64,000 nucleotides of DNA from DASSBG01 sp035699085 (GCA_035699085.1 DASSBG010000045.1:124001-188000); one strand, 5' to 3'; positions 6,401-14,037 are shown, counted from the first letter of the stretch. Notes: generated from the letters alone by a model not told the origin. Program-made: numbers and translations.

Positions 6401-7012
6401 GTGGAAGTGCTCGCACTTTTTGATTTTGATGGAACCATCACCACGCATGAAACGATGCCGGTGTTTCTGCGTCGGTCAACAAGCCGCAGGCGCAAGACGT
6501 TCGGTGCCGTTCTTTTCGTACCGCTGGTTGTTGGCTACAAGGCTGGCCTGATTTCCGGCACGACGATTCGGCGGCTGCTCGTGCGCTTTGCGTATCGCGG
6601 CGTGCCTTCCGAGGCGCTGGCCATGGCCGGCAGCGCGTTTGCGCGCGGTTATCTGGCCGGAGTGCTTCGGCCGGAGGCTGTTAGCCGCATCGCGTGGCAC
6701 AAGTCGCAAGGGCACCGGGTCGTGGTCGTTTCCGGCGGCCTGGACGTGTACCTGCGGCCCTGGTGCGAGGCTCAAGGACTCGAGCTACTTTGTTCTTCGC
6801 TCCAGCAGCGAGGCGGCATCCTCACGGGCCGGTTTCGGGGGAAGCAGTGTGTACTTGCCGAGAAGGCGCATGCCGTCCGCAAGCACTACAACCTGGCTTC
6901 GCACGGCACGATCTACGCATACGGCGATACGCACGAGGATGAACACCTGTTGTCGCTGGCCACGAAGTCGTACTATCGCTGGGAGGAAGTCGGCGCCCGC
7001 GATGGTTGCTGA
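6401..7012 (+). CDS. HAD-IB family phosphatase (SerB-like)
   Basis: A 203-residue HAD hydrolase of subfamily IB. Motif I is LFDFDGTITTHETMP at the N-terminus (nucleophile Asp and acid/base Asp), motif II is VVVVSGGLDVYLRPW near residue 108, and motif III/IV is IYAYGDTHEDEHLLSLA near residue 174. The cap region is helical with a possible hydrophobic stretch AVLFVPLVVGYKAGL. Relatives dephosphorylate phosphoserine or phospholipid-like substrates; the target is unknown here. I start at GTG 6401, just after attC-like site F. An ATG at 6308 overlapping the previous stop would place the whole recombination site inside the coding sequence and adds no family sequence. Confidence 0.8.
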   Translation: MEVLALFDFDGTITTHETMPVFLRRSTSRRRKTFGAVLFVPLVVGYKAGLISGTTIRRLLVRFAYRGVPSEALAMAGSAFARGYLAGVLRPEAVSRIAWHKSQGHRVVVVSGGLDVYLRPWCEAQGLELLCSSLQQRGGILTGRFRGKQCVLAEKAHAVRKHYNLASHGTIYAYGDTHEDEHLLSLATKSYYRWEEVGARDGC

Positions 7013-7035
7013 CAGCCCGGTCAAGCGTGGGGGGC
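7008..7035 (+). other. Very short attC-like remnant
   Basis: GCTGACAGCCCGG contains the stop of the HAD gene and is followed at once by CAAGCGTGGGGGGC, resembling the attC end CAAGCGTTRGGC. There is no central hairpin. It may be a deleted attC and marks the last cassette-like boundary I can argue for. Confidence 0.25.
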
Positions 7036-7088
7036 AAGACTCGCGCCGCGTGCTTCACGCGTTCACCATGGAAAAGGAGGTCGATGCG

Positions 7089-7370
7089 ATGTCAACCAAG
7101 CTTCGCGGTACAAGTACATTCGAGTGGCTGATATCCGCGCTCGTGTTTTTTTGTGCGTCCTTCGCGCTGTTTACAGCTGACTTTTCGCTGGGCCGGTCTG
7201 TGATCGAGATTGCCGGGGTCGGCTCCGTCGGGCAATCGACGCTTGGCATCGCCGCAGCCGTGCTGTGCGTGATGGGTTCCGTCTGCCTGGCAGTGGGCTC
7301 GGTGCGTCTCGACAAGCGCATGCGCGCACGCAAAACAGGCGTGGTCGCGCTGGCGCAAAATCGCGGCTGA
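7089..7370 (+). CDS. Small membrane protein, two transmembrane segments
   Basis: A 93-residue protein with two hydrophobic helices (about residues 12-31 and 51-73) and a basic C-terminus (RLDKRMRARK), suggesting an inner-membrane hairpin with the tail in the cytoplasm. I do not recognise the family. ATG 7089 is preferred over the in-frame ATG 7068 because GGAGG (7077-7081) lies at the right distance. It stands between the HAD phosphatase and the rhodanese gene, all on the same strand. Confidence 0.55.
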   Translation: MSTKLRGTSTFEWLISALVFFCASFALFTADFSLGRSVIEIAGVGSVGQSTLGIAAAVLCVMGSVCLAVGSVRLDKRMRARKTGVVALAQNRG

Positions 7371-7401
7371 CGATTCGCTCGCAGGGACAGGAGGAATAGC
7401 C

Positions 7402-7746
7402 ATGTTTGCCAGACTCATGGGACTCAAGACGATCTCGCCCAGGGATCTGCATCGAACGATGCGGGATCAATCGACGACCGTCATTGACGTCAATTCCGTG
7501 CAAAGCTGGTCAAAGGCACACGTGCCCGGCGCAAGCAACCTGGATCCGGTCAACTACCGGCAGAGTGACCTGCCCGCAGACAAGGCGGCCATGCTGGTGT
7601 TCTACTGCTCGAACCCGATGTGCAGAAAGGCGCCGACCGCGGCTCGCAGGGCCAAGAAGATGGGTTACGGCAACGCATATGTCATGTCGGCGGGTATCAA
7701 TGGCTGGGTCGGCGCGGATTTGCCGACAGAGGGAAGCATGCGATAG
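7402..7746 (+). CDS. Rhodanese-like domain protein
   Basis: A 114-residue single-domain rhodanese. Features are ISPRDLHRTM, the strand TVIDVNSVQSWSKAHVPGASNL (V-I-D-V, then H-V-P-G-A, typical), the active-site loop VFYCSNPMCRKAPTAARRA with the candidate persulfide cysteine near residue 71, and the C-terminal YVMSAGINGWVGADLP. Such proteins transfer sulfane sulfur or act as redox sensors. A ribosome site GGAGGAA precedes ATG 7402. It is a standalone gene 31 nt after the small membrane protein. Which of the two loop cysteines is catalytic cannot be decided by eye. Confidence 0.85.
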   Translation: MFARLMGLKTISPRDLHRTMRDQSTTVIDVNSVQSWSKAHVPGASNLDPVNYRQSDLPADKAAMLVFYCSNPMCRKAPTAARRAKKMGYGNAYVMSAGINGWVGADLPTEGSMR

Positions 7747-7883
7747 CGTCCCGCAGGTGAGTTGACCTCGCGGTCGCAAGCACCGGCGCGCCCAGGTGCA
7801 CCATCATTCGCGAGTTTGCCGCCGGAGCACGATACGATTGAGTGCGCGGATCCGCTCGTTGACCGTCAAAACAGGAGCGCGTT

Positions 7884-8528
7884 GTGGCCAGAGTGCGTGT
7901 GGAGAGCTTTTCCGTTTCCCTGGACGGATATGGCGCCGGCCCGGACCAGAGGCTCGAGAATCCGTTGGGGAAGGGTGGGATGGGCCTGCACGAGTGGGCC
8001 TTTCCGACCGCGACGTTCCAAAAGATGTTCGGGAACGAAGGCGGCACGATGGGCGTCGACAACGACTACGCCGCACGTGGCTTCCGCAACATCGGCGCCT
8101 GGATCATGGGCCGCAACATGTTTGGCCCCGTCCGCGGTCCCTGGCCGGATGACACGTGGAAAGGCTGGTGGGGTGAGAGCCCGCCGTATCGCACCGCCGT
8201 GTTCGTGCTCTCGCACCATGCGCGCGAGTCAATCGAAATGGACGGCGGCACGACCTTCCACTTCGTCACGGATGGCGTTCGCTCCGCGCTGGACCGCGCC
8301 AGGGACGCGGCCAACGGCCAGGATGTCAGGATTGGCGGTGGCGTCGATACGATCCGGCAGTTCCTGCGCGAACGGTTGATCGACGAACTTCACCTCGCAA
8401 TCGCGCCGATCCTGCTCGGCTCGGGAGAAAGCCTCTTCGCCGGCATGGACATGGTGTCGCTCGGCTATCGATGCGTCGAACATGCGGCATCGGAAAACGC
8501 GATGCACGTCGTGCTCAAAAAGTCATGA
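7884..8528 (+). CDS. Second RibD_C / dihydrofolate-reductase-fold protein
   Basis: A 214-residue RibD_C-family protein. It begins RVESFSVSLDGYGAGP, typical of this group, followed by WIMGRNMFGPVRGPW near residue 74, FVLSHHARESIEM, DVRIGGGVDTIRQFL near 149 (the NADPH-binding GGG) and DELHLAIAPILLGSGESLF near 169. These are putative NADPH-dependent reductases with unknown substrate. The start is GTG 7884 with AGGAG 8 nt upstream. The 137 nt before it hold no gene or clear promoter. It is the second member of the family within 8 kb but belongs to a different subgroup from 43-603. Confidence 0.85.
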   Translation: MARVRVESFSVSLDGYGAGPDQRLENPLGKGGMGLHEWAFPTATFQKMFGNEGGTMGVDNDYAARGFRNIGAWIMGRNMFGPVRGPWPDDTWKGWWGESPPYRTAVFVLSHHARESIEMDGGTTFHFVTDGVRSALDRARDAANGQDVRIGGGVDTIRQFLRERLIDELHLAIAPILLGSGESLFAGMDMVSLGYRCVEHAASENAMHVVLKKS

Positions 8529-8576
8529 TCGAACGGCAGCGGCGCCTCACCAGTACGTCCTTTGCCCCAGCCGCAG

Positions 8577-9266
8577 CTACTCGCTCGGCTCGGTTGGCGG
8601 CGCGTCGGCCATCGAATACTGGCGGTACACGCCGTAGCACAGGCCGCACACGCCGGTGAGCGCGGCGGGCAGCAGCAGGGCATGCTCGCGCATGTGCGCA
8701 AACACCAGCGCGCCGGCGGCGCTGCCCAGCGTGAAGGTCGTGACCACCAGCAGGCACACGCGCAGTCGCAGGTGGTCGACCGGCAGGCCGCGCAGCATGT
8801 GGCCGAGGTAGATGCCGAGGTCGGTGAGCGTGCCGGTCACGTGCGTGGTGCGGATCAGCGCGCCGCTGTAGGCGCTGACCATGCCGTTTTGCAGGCCCAT
8901 GGCGATGGAGGCCAGGTAGAGCCCGGCCGAATTGGACGCATCGAGCAACCGAACGGCCGCGAACAGCAGCAACGACTCCAGCGCCAGGGCCACGCCGTAG
9001 CGACGCCCGAGCTTGAGCGTGCTCTGCTGCACGATCATGGCGCTCAGCATGGTGCCGAACACGAAGGCCGCGATCGCCAGCGCCCAGTGCGCGACCTCGC
9101 CCGCGTCCGCACGGCTGACGGCGATGCCGAGCAGGCTGGCATTGCCGGTCATGTTGGTGATGGATTGGTGCCGGAAGCCAAGGAAGCCGGTGGCGTTGAC
9201 GAGGCCCGCGATGAACGCCAGTACCCCGGTGCCGGACCAAGCCCATCGTGGCAGTCTGCGGAGCAT
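8577..9266 (-). CDS. DUF1275 (YoaK-type) inner-membrane protein
   Basis: A 229-residue membrane protein of the DUF1275/YoaK family. Visible are WSGTGVLAFIAGLVNATGFLG at the N-terminus (residues 9-29), the conserved SITNMTGNASLLGI segment, and about six hydrophobic helices, ending GVCGLCYGVYRQYS. The conserved AYSGALIRTTHVTGTLTDLGI lies near residue 130. Transport function is suspected in the family but not established. The start is ATG 9266; a longer in-frame start upstream would add low-complexity non-membrane sequence. It is the only minus-strand gene between 1 and 15 kb, convergent with the RibD-like gene and divergent from the protease-like gene. Confidence 0.85.
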   Translation of the reverse strand: MLRRLPRWAWSGTGVLAFIAGLVNATGFLGFRHQSITNMTGNASLLGIAVSRADAGEVAHWALAIAAFVFGTMLSAMIVQQSTLKLGRRYGVALALESLLLFAAVRLLDASNSAGLYLASIAMGLQNGMVSAYSGALIRTTHVTGTLTDLGIYLGHMLRGLPVDHLRLRVCLLVVTTFTLGSAAGALVFAHMREHALLLPAALTGVCGLCYGVYRQYSMADAPPTEPSE

Positions 9267-9430
9267 GGCGTGGGGCGAGTGCGTGGTGGAATCGCGCGAT
9301 TTTACCAAGCACCGGCGAGCTGAAGATGCCGTCCACGCCGGTTTCCGTGCCGGCGGCATCGAGGGCGACGTGCGAGCTTCGTACGGTGGCGGTCGCCTGC
9401 ACGCAGGCTCATGCAGGCGCGCCAAGGAAC

Positions 9431-9458
9431 ATGCAGGAGCGAGCGCGCTCGCCATCGG
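9431..9458. repeat. REP-like palindromic repeat, copy 1
   Basis: The sequence GGAGCGAGCGCGCTCGCC is an almost perfect palindrome (GGCGAGCGCGCTCGCC core). It resembles the well-known pseudomonad REP with GGGAGCGAGCTTGCTCGC. Copy 2 at 9521-9547 differs at three positions. Confidence 0.5.
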
Positions 9459-9520
9459 CCGAGGTTTGCAGGTGGCGGTATTCTCGGTCAGGCTTGCCGA
9501 TGTGCGGGCGGTCGGCAAAA

Positions 9521-9547
9521 TGCGGGAGCGAGCGTGCCCGCAACCGG
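9521..9547. repeat. REP-like palindromic repeat, copy 2
   Basis: TGCGGGAGCGAGCGTGCCCG, followed by CAACCGG, matches copy 1 at 9431-9458 in orientation and sequence. The two sit between divergent genes, the usual place for REP doublets, although they are direct rather than inverted copies. Confidence 0.5.
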
Positions 9548-9592
9548 CAAGGCTCGGCGCGATGTGCATTGGCAGCTGGCTTGGAGGTTGAG

Positions 9593-10606
9593 ATGATCAG
9601 CATGATCAGACGCGCGTTGCTTGCAACAGCGACCATGGTCGCCCCCGTTGCGATCGCGGCGACGCCGTCCGGGCGCACCATCCCGACCGTGTACGAGGCG
9701 GGGCATTTTTACGCCGTGCCGCAGACGGTGGGCGGCGAGAAGCTGCGGCTGCTGGTTGACACGGCCGGTGGCGGCGGCGCCGGCATGTACTGGATCACTG
9801 CAGCGGCCGCGAAGCGGCTGGGGCTGAAGACACGCAATTGCACGCTGGGCGAGGCGTTGTTTCCGGTGGCCGACGTGCCGGACTACGCGCCCGGCCGCGG
9901 ACTTCCGCCGCCGCTGGCGAATCGCAGTCCGTGCGGCGAAGCCCTGATGATCCAGGCGCGCGATTATTCCGGTGGCGATGGCCAGCTTGGTGCGGGCTAT
10001 TTTCCGGGCCGAATCTGGACCTTCGACTATCCGCACCGGCGACTGGCGGTCGAGGATTCGTCCTGGCAGCCGAAGGCCGGCGCGCATGCGGTGAAGCTTG
10101 GCTTCCCTCGCGATGAGCAGGGTGAAGCCACCAGCGGCTTCGCGCGGATCACGATCCGTGTCGCCGGCAAGACGATCGACATGTTGCTCGACACCGGCGC
10201 CACGGCTCATCCGACGAAGGCTGGCGAGAAGGCCAGCGGGCTGCCCACGGTTCATGGCGAAGGCGTTGCCAGTTACATCACCCACGGCGTATTCGAGCAC
10301 TGGCATGCGAAGCATCCGGAGTGGCGTGTCGTCATCGATGGCGACGACCTGTTCGGTGCGCAGCACGCGGCACGCATCATCGAAGTGCCGCGGGTGGAGA
10401 TTGCCGGCTGGTCGGTCGGGCCGGTGTGGTTCACCGAGCGCGCGGACGCCAATCTGGACCAGTTCATGCAGTGGATGGACAAGAAGCCGGACGGCGCCGT
10501 TGGTGCCAATGTCTTCCGACATTTCGTGATGACCATCGATTATCCGGATGCGACTGCGTACTTTCGCTGCGTTGATGCGTGCGAAGCGAGTGGCCTTGCC
10601 CGCTGA
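9593..10606 (+). CDS. Retropepsin-like aspartyl-protease-fold exported protein
   Basis: A 337-residue protein with a signal peptide (RRALLATATMVAPVAIAATP, residues 5-24), so probably periplasmic. Two half-sites of a pepsin/retropepsin fold are visible: LLVDTAGGGGAGMYWI near residue 50, and the classical MLLDTGATAH near residue 195. The first site has D-T-A-G instead of D-T/S-G. The C-terminal part repeats features such as VGANVFRHFVMTIDY, like the second lobe of aspartic proteases. ATG 9593 is chosen for the signal peptide. Substrate and activity are unknown. It stands alone, divergent from the DUF1275 gene. Confidence 0.7.
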   Translation: MISMIRRALLATATMVAPVAIAATPSGRTIPTVYEAGHFYAVPQTVGGEKLRLLVDTAGGGGAGMYWITAAAAKRLGLKTRNCTLGEALFPVADVPDYAPGRGLPPPLANRSPCGEALMIQARDYSGGDGQLGAGYFPGRIWTFDYPHRRLAVEDSSWQPKAGAHAVKLGFPRDEQGEATSGFARITIRVAGKTIDMLLDTGATAHPTKAGEKASGLPTVHGEGVASYITHGVFEHWHAKHPEWRVVIDGDDLFGAQHAARIIEVPRVEIAGWSVGPVWFTERADANLDQFMQWMDKKPDGAVGANVFRHFVMTIDYPDATAYFRCVDACEASGLAR

Positions 10607-10807
10607 CGCGGCCCCGGACCGCGCAACCGCTCGCGGCGCTCTGCGGAGCCTGCAGGTCTTTTCGCTCCGTCGTTCCGTGCTTGTCGGCTACCTGCGGCAC
10701 GATGGATGGCGTAATCTTGACAACGTCGCGTCAGCCAGCGGCGCATTCCTGATGCGCCGGCTGTGGTCGACGTTGATGGGGCGTGTTTCCTGAATGGGGA
10801 GAACGGG

Positions 10808-10972
10808 GTGTCGAAGTCAAAGAGTACAAAGCTGAGCGGCTATCTCTTCATCGTGGCCGGGTGCTTGTTTTTCCTCACCGCTTACCTCGGCGAGCAGGTC
10901 ACCTTCTACGCACTTGGTGCGGTGTTCGTCGCGCTCGGGGCCTCGCACCTGATGCGCGCCAGGAGTCCCTAG
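10808..10972 (+). CDS. Very small membrane protein
   Basis: A 54-residue protein with a basic N-terminus (SKSKSTKLSG) and two short hydrophobic helices (YLFIVAGCLFFLTAYLG and VTFYALGAVFVALGASHLM). It starts at GTG 10808 behind GGGGAGAACGGGG. I do not recognise a family. The 201 nt before it contain no other gene. It is followed after 12 nt by the DUF6970 gene and may be cotranscribed. Confidence 0.5.
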   Translation: MSKSKSTKLSGYLFIVAGCLFFLTAYLGEQVTFYALGAVFVALGASHLMRARSP

Positions 10973-10984
10973 CGTCGCTCAGGC

Positions 10985-11455
10985 ATGAGGTGGTACGTGA
11001 AAAACCGCTCATCAAGGCTGATGTGGGTATTCCTGTGTGCCGTGGCCGGTGTGGCTGTTGCGGCACCGGCCACCGCGCAAGCCGCCGCGCCTGGCTTCAT
11101 ACTGAAGCTTGTCGCAAAGTACAAGGCCGCTCCGCAAGGCCACGCACCCAACGCCGTGGTGAAGTACCGGTATCAAGGCGCAACAGTGTTCTTCGTCCCC
11201 AAGCTTCCGTGCTGCGACACGATGAGCACGCTGTACGCGGCTGATGGCGCGATCATCTGCCATCCCGACGGGGGTATGGCGGTCAACGGGGACGCCGGCA
11301 GGCGCGCCGGGACCACCGTGATCTCGCACCCCTGCAAATGTGGTGATTTCGTCAAACGGCGCAAACATGGTGTGGAGATCTGGCGCAGGCCTGGCGCTCG
11401 CCCTGGTTCGACGGTTTCGCGCCGACGGGCGACCATCATGAGACTCTGGAGTTGA
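10985..11455 (+). CDS. DUF6970-domain exported protein
   Basis: A 156-residue protein with a signal peptide (LMWVFLCAVAGVAVAAPATAQA, about residues 12-33). The mature part resembles the DUF6970 domain: VVKYRYQGATVFFVPKLPCCDTMSTLYAADGAIICHPDGG, spread over residues 59-98, with the conserved CC, the C before H/APDGG and a later C near 'CKCGDF'. Four to five cysteines suggest a disulfide-bonded periplasmic or lipoprotein-like domain. The end after 'GVEIWR' is basic and family-foreign. Function unknown. It starts at ATG 10985 and overlaps nothing; the next gene begins 2 nt after its stop. Confidence 0.65.
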   Translation: MRWYVKNRSSRLMWVFLCAVAGVAVAAPATAQAAAPGFILKLVAKYKAAPQGHAPNAVVKYRYQGATVFFVPKLPCCDTMSTLYAADGAIICHPDGGMAVNGDAGRRAGTTVISHPCKCGDFVKRRKHGVEIWRRPGARPGSTVSRRRATIMRLWS

Positions 11456-11457
11456 CG

Positions 11458-11911
11458 ATGAATCCTGGAGTGGCGACCAACGACCGAGGGGTGATCTTGT
11501 CGACGCTATGGATAGTTGTCACGCTGAACTATCTGTACTGTGACGTCCTGTCGCTGATGTCTCCCCAAATGCCTGCGGTCCTTGATCGAAACGGGCGGCG
11601 TGGGCGGCATGACCATGGACGAAGTGACCTTGCTGGGCGCTGCCGTGCTGTTGGAAATACCCATCGCCATGGTATTGCTGTCGAGGGTGTTGCAGCGCAA
11701 TGCCAATCGTCTGGCGAACATCATCGGCGGCCTCAGCATGATGCTCGTGATGGCGGGGACGCTGCTCATGGGCGGCGCGGGCTACCATTACGTGTTCTTC
11801 GCCACCATTGAAATTGCGGCCACCGTGTTCGTCGTCTGGTTCGCCTGGACCTGGAACGAGCCGGAGGCAGCGCGTGATGGCGCAGGGAGCGGCGTCCGCG
11901 GGCCCGCATGA
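11458..11911 (+). pseudogene. DUF6326 membrane protein, frameshifted
   Basis: The first part (ATG 11458 to about 11575) encodes the DUF6326 N-terminus: RGVILSTLWIVVTLNYLYCDVLSLMSPQ. The remainder of the family continues in another frame: IETGGVGGMTMDEVTLLGAAV, then LEIPIAMVLLSRVLQRNANRL, ANIIGGLSMMLVMAG and an end IEIAATVFVVWFAWTWNE, stopping at TGA 11909-11911. Joined, the two parts give a normal four-helix protein of about 140 residues. A single-base change near 11575-11582 (MPAVL) would restore it, so this may be a true lesion or a sequencing error. Function of the family is unknown. Confidence 0.75.
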
Positions 11912-11996
11912 CAGCGGTCGCGGACAGGCGCAGCCAACTGGCAGCTGGCGCGCGAGGAACGCGACCAGCAGACGCGTGTCACGCAGGAGGATCGCG

Positions 11997-12389
11997 ATGG
12001 ACAAGATCACTGGCGGGTGCCTTTGCGGCAACGTCCGAATCGTGGCATCAGGGGCGCCGTACCGCGTCGGCGTGTGTCATTGCCTCGACTGCCGCAAGCA
12101 TCATGGCGCCATCTTTCACGCATCGGCGGTGTTTCCGCAGGATGCGGTGACGATCGAGGGCGAAACCAGCGCTTATGCCGGGCGGCACTTTTGCCCGCGC
12201 TGCGGCTCGCCGGTGTTCGGGCGCACGGGTGACGAAGTCGAAGTCAACCTCGGTGCACTGGACGCCCCCAGCCAGCTCAAGCCGACCTACGAACTGTGGA
12301 CGGTTCGCCGCGAGTCCTGGTTGCCGCCGTTCGCGTTCACGCGGCGGTATGAGCGCGACCGGGACTCCACAAGTCGTCGCGAAGGGTAG
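11997..12389 (+). CDS. GFA-family (glutathione-dependent formaldehyde-activating-like) zinc protein
   Basis: A 130-residue protein with the Mss4-like fold of the GFA family. All three zinc motifs are visible: GGCLCGNVRI (residues 6-15), VCHCLDCRKHHGAIFHASA (about 28-46) and HFCPRCGSPVF (about 66-76). The end TYELWTVRRESWLPPF is also typical. Family members spontaneously bind glutathione adducts, and most have no proven reaction. A strong ribosome site CAGGAGGA precedes ATG 11997. It stands alone between the broken DUF6326 gene and a zinc-ribbon membrane protein. Confidence 0.9.
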   Translation: MDKITGGCLCGNVRIVASGAPYRVGVCHCLDCRKHHGAIFHASAVFPQDAVTIEGETSAYAGRHFCPRCGSPVFGRTGDEVEVNLGALDAPSQLKPTYELWTVRRESWLPPFAFTRRYERDRDSTSRREG

Positions 12390-12571
12390 GCTGGCAATGA
12401 TTGGGGAGGCTTGTGATTCGTCGCATCGTCAGGCAGTCGATTGCCCTGCTGACATTTGCTCGCAGTCATTCTCGCGGAGGTCTGGGTGGTAGCTGACAAT
12501 CGTTCCTTTTTCCTCCGGCCGGATCGTATATCCGCCGCGCGTTCGCGCCGCGTGATTCGAACGCTGGTCCG

Positions 12572-12907
12572 GTGAAAGCATTGCTCCAGTGTCCATGGTG
12601 CGAATCGGCGATCGGGTTTCCCGCTCGACTGGGCGCTCGCCCCTCCTCGCGTCCGGCCAAGTGGTATCAATTCAGCCGCAGCATCGCCGTCTGCCCCTAC
12701 TGCAGCAAGCCGGTCAAGGCCAATGCGAGGAGCCGAGCATGGATCCTGCTCACTGCGCCGCTGCTGTTCCTGTGTGTGGCGCAGGTGTGGGTGTTGCCGT
12801 TTTACTCCGTACCGACCATTGCGTTCTGGGCGCTTGCTCTTGTCGGGCTTGCAGGCATCGTGTTGTCCCTGTGGACGATGAGGCTGGAACGGGAATGCGA
12901 CCCATGA
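12572..12907 (+). CDS. Zinc-ribbon protein with two transmembrane helices
   Basis: A 111-residue protein. CPWC (residues 7-10) and CPYC (near residue 42) form a likely four-cysteine zinc ribbon. Two hydrophobic helices follow, AWILLTAPLLFLCVAQVWVL and IAFWALALVGLAGIVLSLW, ending with a short charged tail. The ribbon would face the cytoplasm. It starts at GTG 12572. I do not know the family or function. The 182 nt upstream hold only a weak attC-like pattern. Confidence 0.6.
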   Translation: MKALLQCPWCESAIGFPARLGARPSSRPAKWYQFSRSIAVCPYCSKPVKANARSRAWILLTAPLLFLCVAQVWVLPFYSVPTIAFWALALVGLAGIVLSLWTMRLERECDP

Positions 12908-13094
12908 CTGGACGTACACCGCCGTCCGCCCGTGCGGTTTGCCTGGCACGCCCACCCTCGTCCCGTGTGCGTCGTGGCTGACCACGTCTTTACGTGACCG
13001 TGACCCGGGAAGCGCGATATGCTGCAACGGCACCAGCCGCGCCCGGGGGCCGCCGTACGCGCCATCCGGCACCCAACCTCGAAAGGAGGCTGTC

Positions 13095-13451
13095 ATGCCC
13101 GCACACGAGAAGATCAACTACGTGGAATTTCCCGCCCGGGATCTCGCCGCAACCAAGCGATTCTTCCAGGACGCCCTCGGCTGGACCTTCGAGGACTACG
13201 GCCCCGATTACGCGGCATTCTCCGACCAGGGTCTGGATGGCGGCTTCTTCCGCTCCGAACTGGCGGCGCGGAGCAGCGCGGGCAGCGCCCTCGTGGTTCT
13301 CTACAGCGAGCGCCTGGAGGAGACGCTGGCCAAGGTGGAGTCGGCGGGCGGGACGGTCGTCAAGCCGATTTTTGCGTTTCCCGGCGGCCGCCGGTTCCAC
13401 TTCACCGAGCCCAGCGGCAACGAGCTGGCCGTCTGGTCCGATCCGTCCTGA
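13095..13451 (+). CDS. VOC-family (glyoxalase/dioxygenase superfamily) protein
   Basis: A 118-residue single-domain VOC protein. It begins INYVEFPARDLAATKRFFQDALGW, the classical first beta-alpha-beta module, then DYAAFSDQGLDGGFF. The second module is ALVVLYSERLEETLAKVESAGG with VVKPIFAFPGGRRFHFTEPSGNELAVWSD spread over residues 85-116. The E in PSGNELAVW is the usual metal ligand position. Members act on small electrophiles or antibiotics; the substrate is unknown. AAAGGAGG lies 5 nt upstream of ATG 13095, an excellent start. The next gene follows after 34 nt. Confidence 0.9.
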   Translation: MPAHEKINYVEFPARDLAATKRFFQDALGWTFEDYGPDYAAFSDQGLDGGFFRSELAARSSAGSALVVLYSERLEETLAKVESAGGTVVKPIFAFPGGRRFHFTEPSGNELAVWSDPS

Positions 13452-13485
13452 GGTGGCCGCGGCGCGCGCCGAGCGGTGTGTCGTG

Positions 13486-14037
13486 ATGGGCAAGACGCCG
13501 GCGAAATCGCGCTTCAAGGCGCGGCTGCTGCGTCCGGCAAAACCGGGGCGTGGCGCTGCCTGGTCGTTCGTGGTGCTGCCGACATCGGCCAGCGACACCT
13601 TGCCACGGCGCGGTCGGACCAGCGTCGACGGCAGCCTCAACGGCCAGCCGTTCCAAGCCACGCTCGAGCCCGACGGGCAGCGCAGCCACTGGCTGAAGGT
13701 CGGCGAGGCGCTGCGTGAGGCAGCTGGCGCGGCCATTGGCGACACGGTGGAACTGGAGATCGCGCCGGTGGCGAAGGAGCCGGAGCCGAAGCTGCCGGCC
13801 GACCTTCGCCGCGCGCTGTCGGCGGCGCCCGAGGCTCGGCGCGTCTGGGACGCGACGACGACGCTTGCGCGCGTCGACTGGATCCACTGGGTGGAGTCCG
13901 CCAAGCAGTCCGCGACGCGCGAGCGCCGGGTGCGCAATGCCTGCGAGATGCTGGCCGCCGGCAAGCGGCGCGTCTGTTGCTTTGATCCATCCGGCTACTA
14001 CGACCACAGCCTCGGCGCGCCCGAAGCCGCCGACTAG
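13486..14037 (+). CDS. DUF1905/YdeI (OmdA-like) protein
   Basis: A 183-residue protein. Residues 1-100 are a DUF1905 beta-barrel domain (FKARLLRPAKPGRGAAWSF, VDGSLNGQPFQATLEPDGQ, HWLKVGEALREAAG, IGDTVELEIAPV). Residues 103-165 are the YdeI/OmpD-associated (OmdA) helical domain: LPADLRRALSAAPEARRVWD, then WIHWVESAKQSATRERRV. The E. coli relative YdeI is linked to resistance to polymyxin and bacteriocins, but the mechanism is not known. ATG 13486 lies 34 nt after the VOC stop, so the two are probably cotranscribed. Both domains have their usual lengths. Confidence 0.8.
   Translation: MGKTPAKSRFKARLLRPAKPGRGAAWSFVVLPTSASDTLPRRGRTSVDGSLNGQPFQATLEPDGQRSHWLKVGEALREAAGAAIGDTVELEIAPVAKEPEPKLPADLRRALSAAPEARRVWDATTTLARVDWIHWVESAKQSATRERRVRNACEMLAAGKRRVCCFDPSGYYDHSLGAPEAAD

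Larger units (their letters stand above)
1..7035 (+). mobile_element. Integron-like gene-cassette array, integrase not in window
   Basis: All genes here lie on the plus strand, are short, functionally unrelated and separated by stretches with imperfect palindromes resembling attC recombination sites. The best three (near 598, 2145 and 6333) share a start TGACA, then GATTGC or GGTTGC, a GC-rich hairpin around 8-bp or 7-bp inverted repeats, and CCGC-GCTGAA-like sequence. Several cassette stops (TGA at 601, 4090, 4887, 7010) lie inside the left-hand core box, as is common in attC sites. No tyrosine recombinase of the IntI type or attI site is seen, so this is either the distal part of a chromosomal integron or a cluster of attC sites lacking an integrase. 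The 3' core boxes are often degenerate, which lowers confidence. Confidence 0.55.
9267..9592. other. Non-coding stretch with two REP-like copies
   Basis: 326 nt lie between the divergent DUF1275 and protease-like genes. I see no credible gene. Two copies of a palindromic motif GC(A/G)GGAGCGAGCG(C/T)GC(T/C)CGC occur at 9433-9452 and 9522-9541 in the same direction, 69 nt apart. Both genes probably have promoters here, but none is clear enough to mark. Confidence 0.5.

Noticed and set aside
12491..12570. Further attC-like stretch (AGCTGACAATCGTTC ... GATTCGAACGCTGG) before the zinc-ribbon gene
   Set aside because: The left box is suggestive, but the right box does not fit GTTRRRY and the inner hairpins are out of place; kept only as a hint that the array once extended further.
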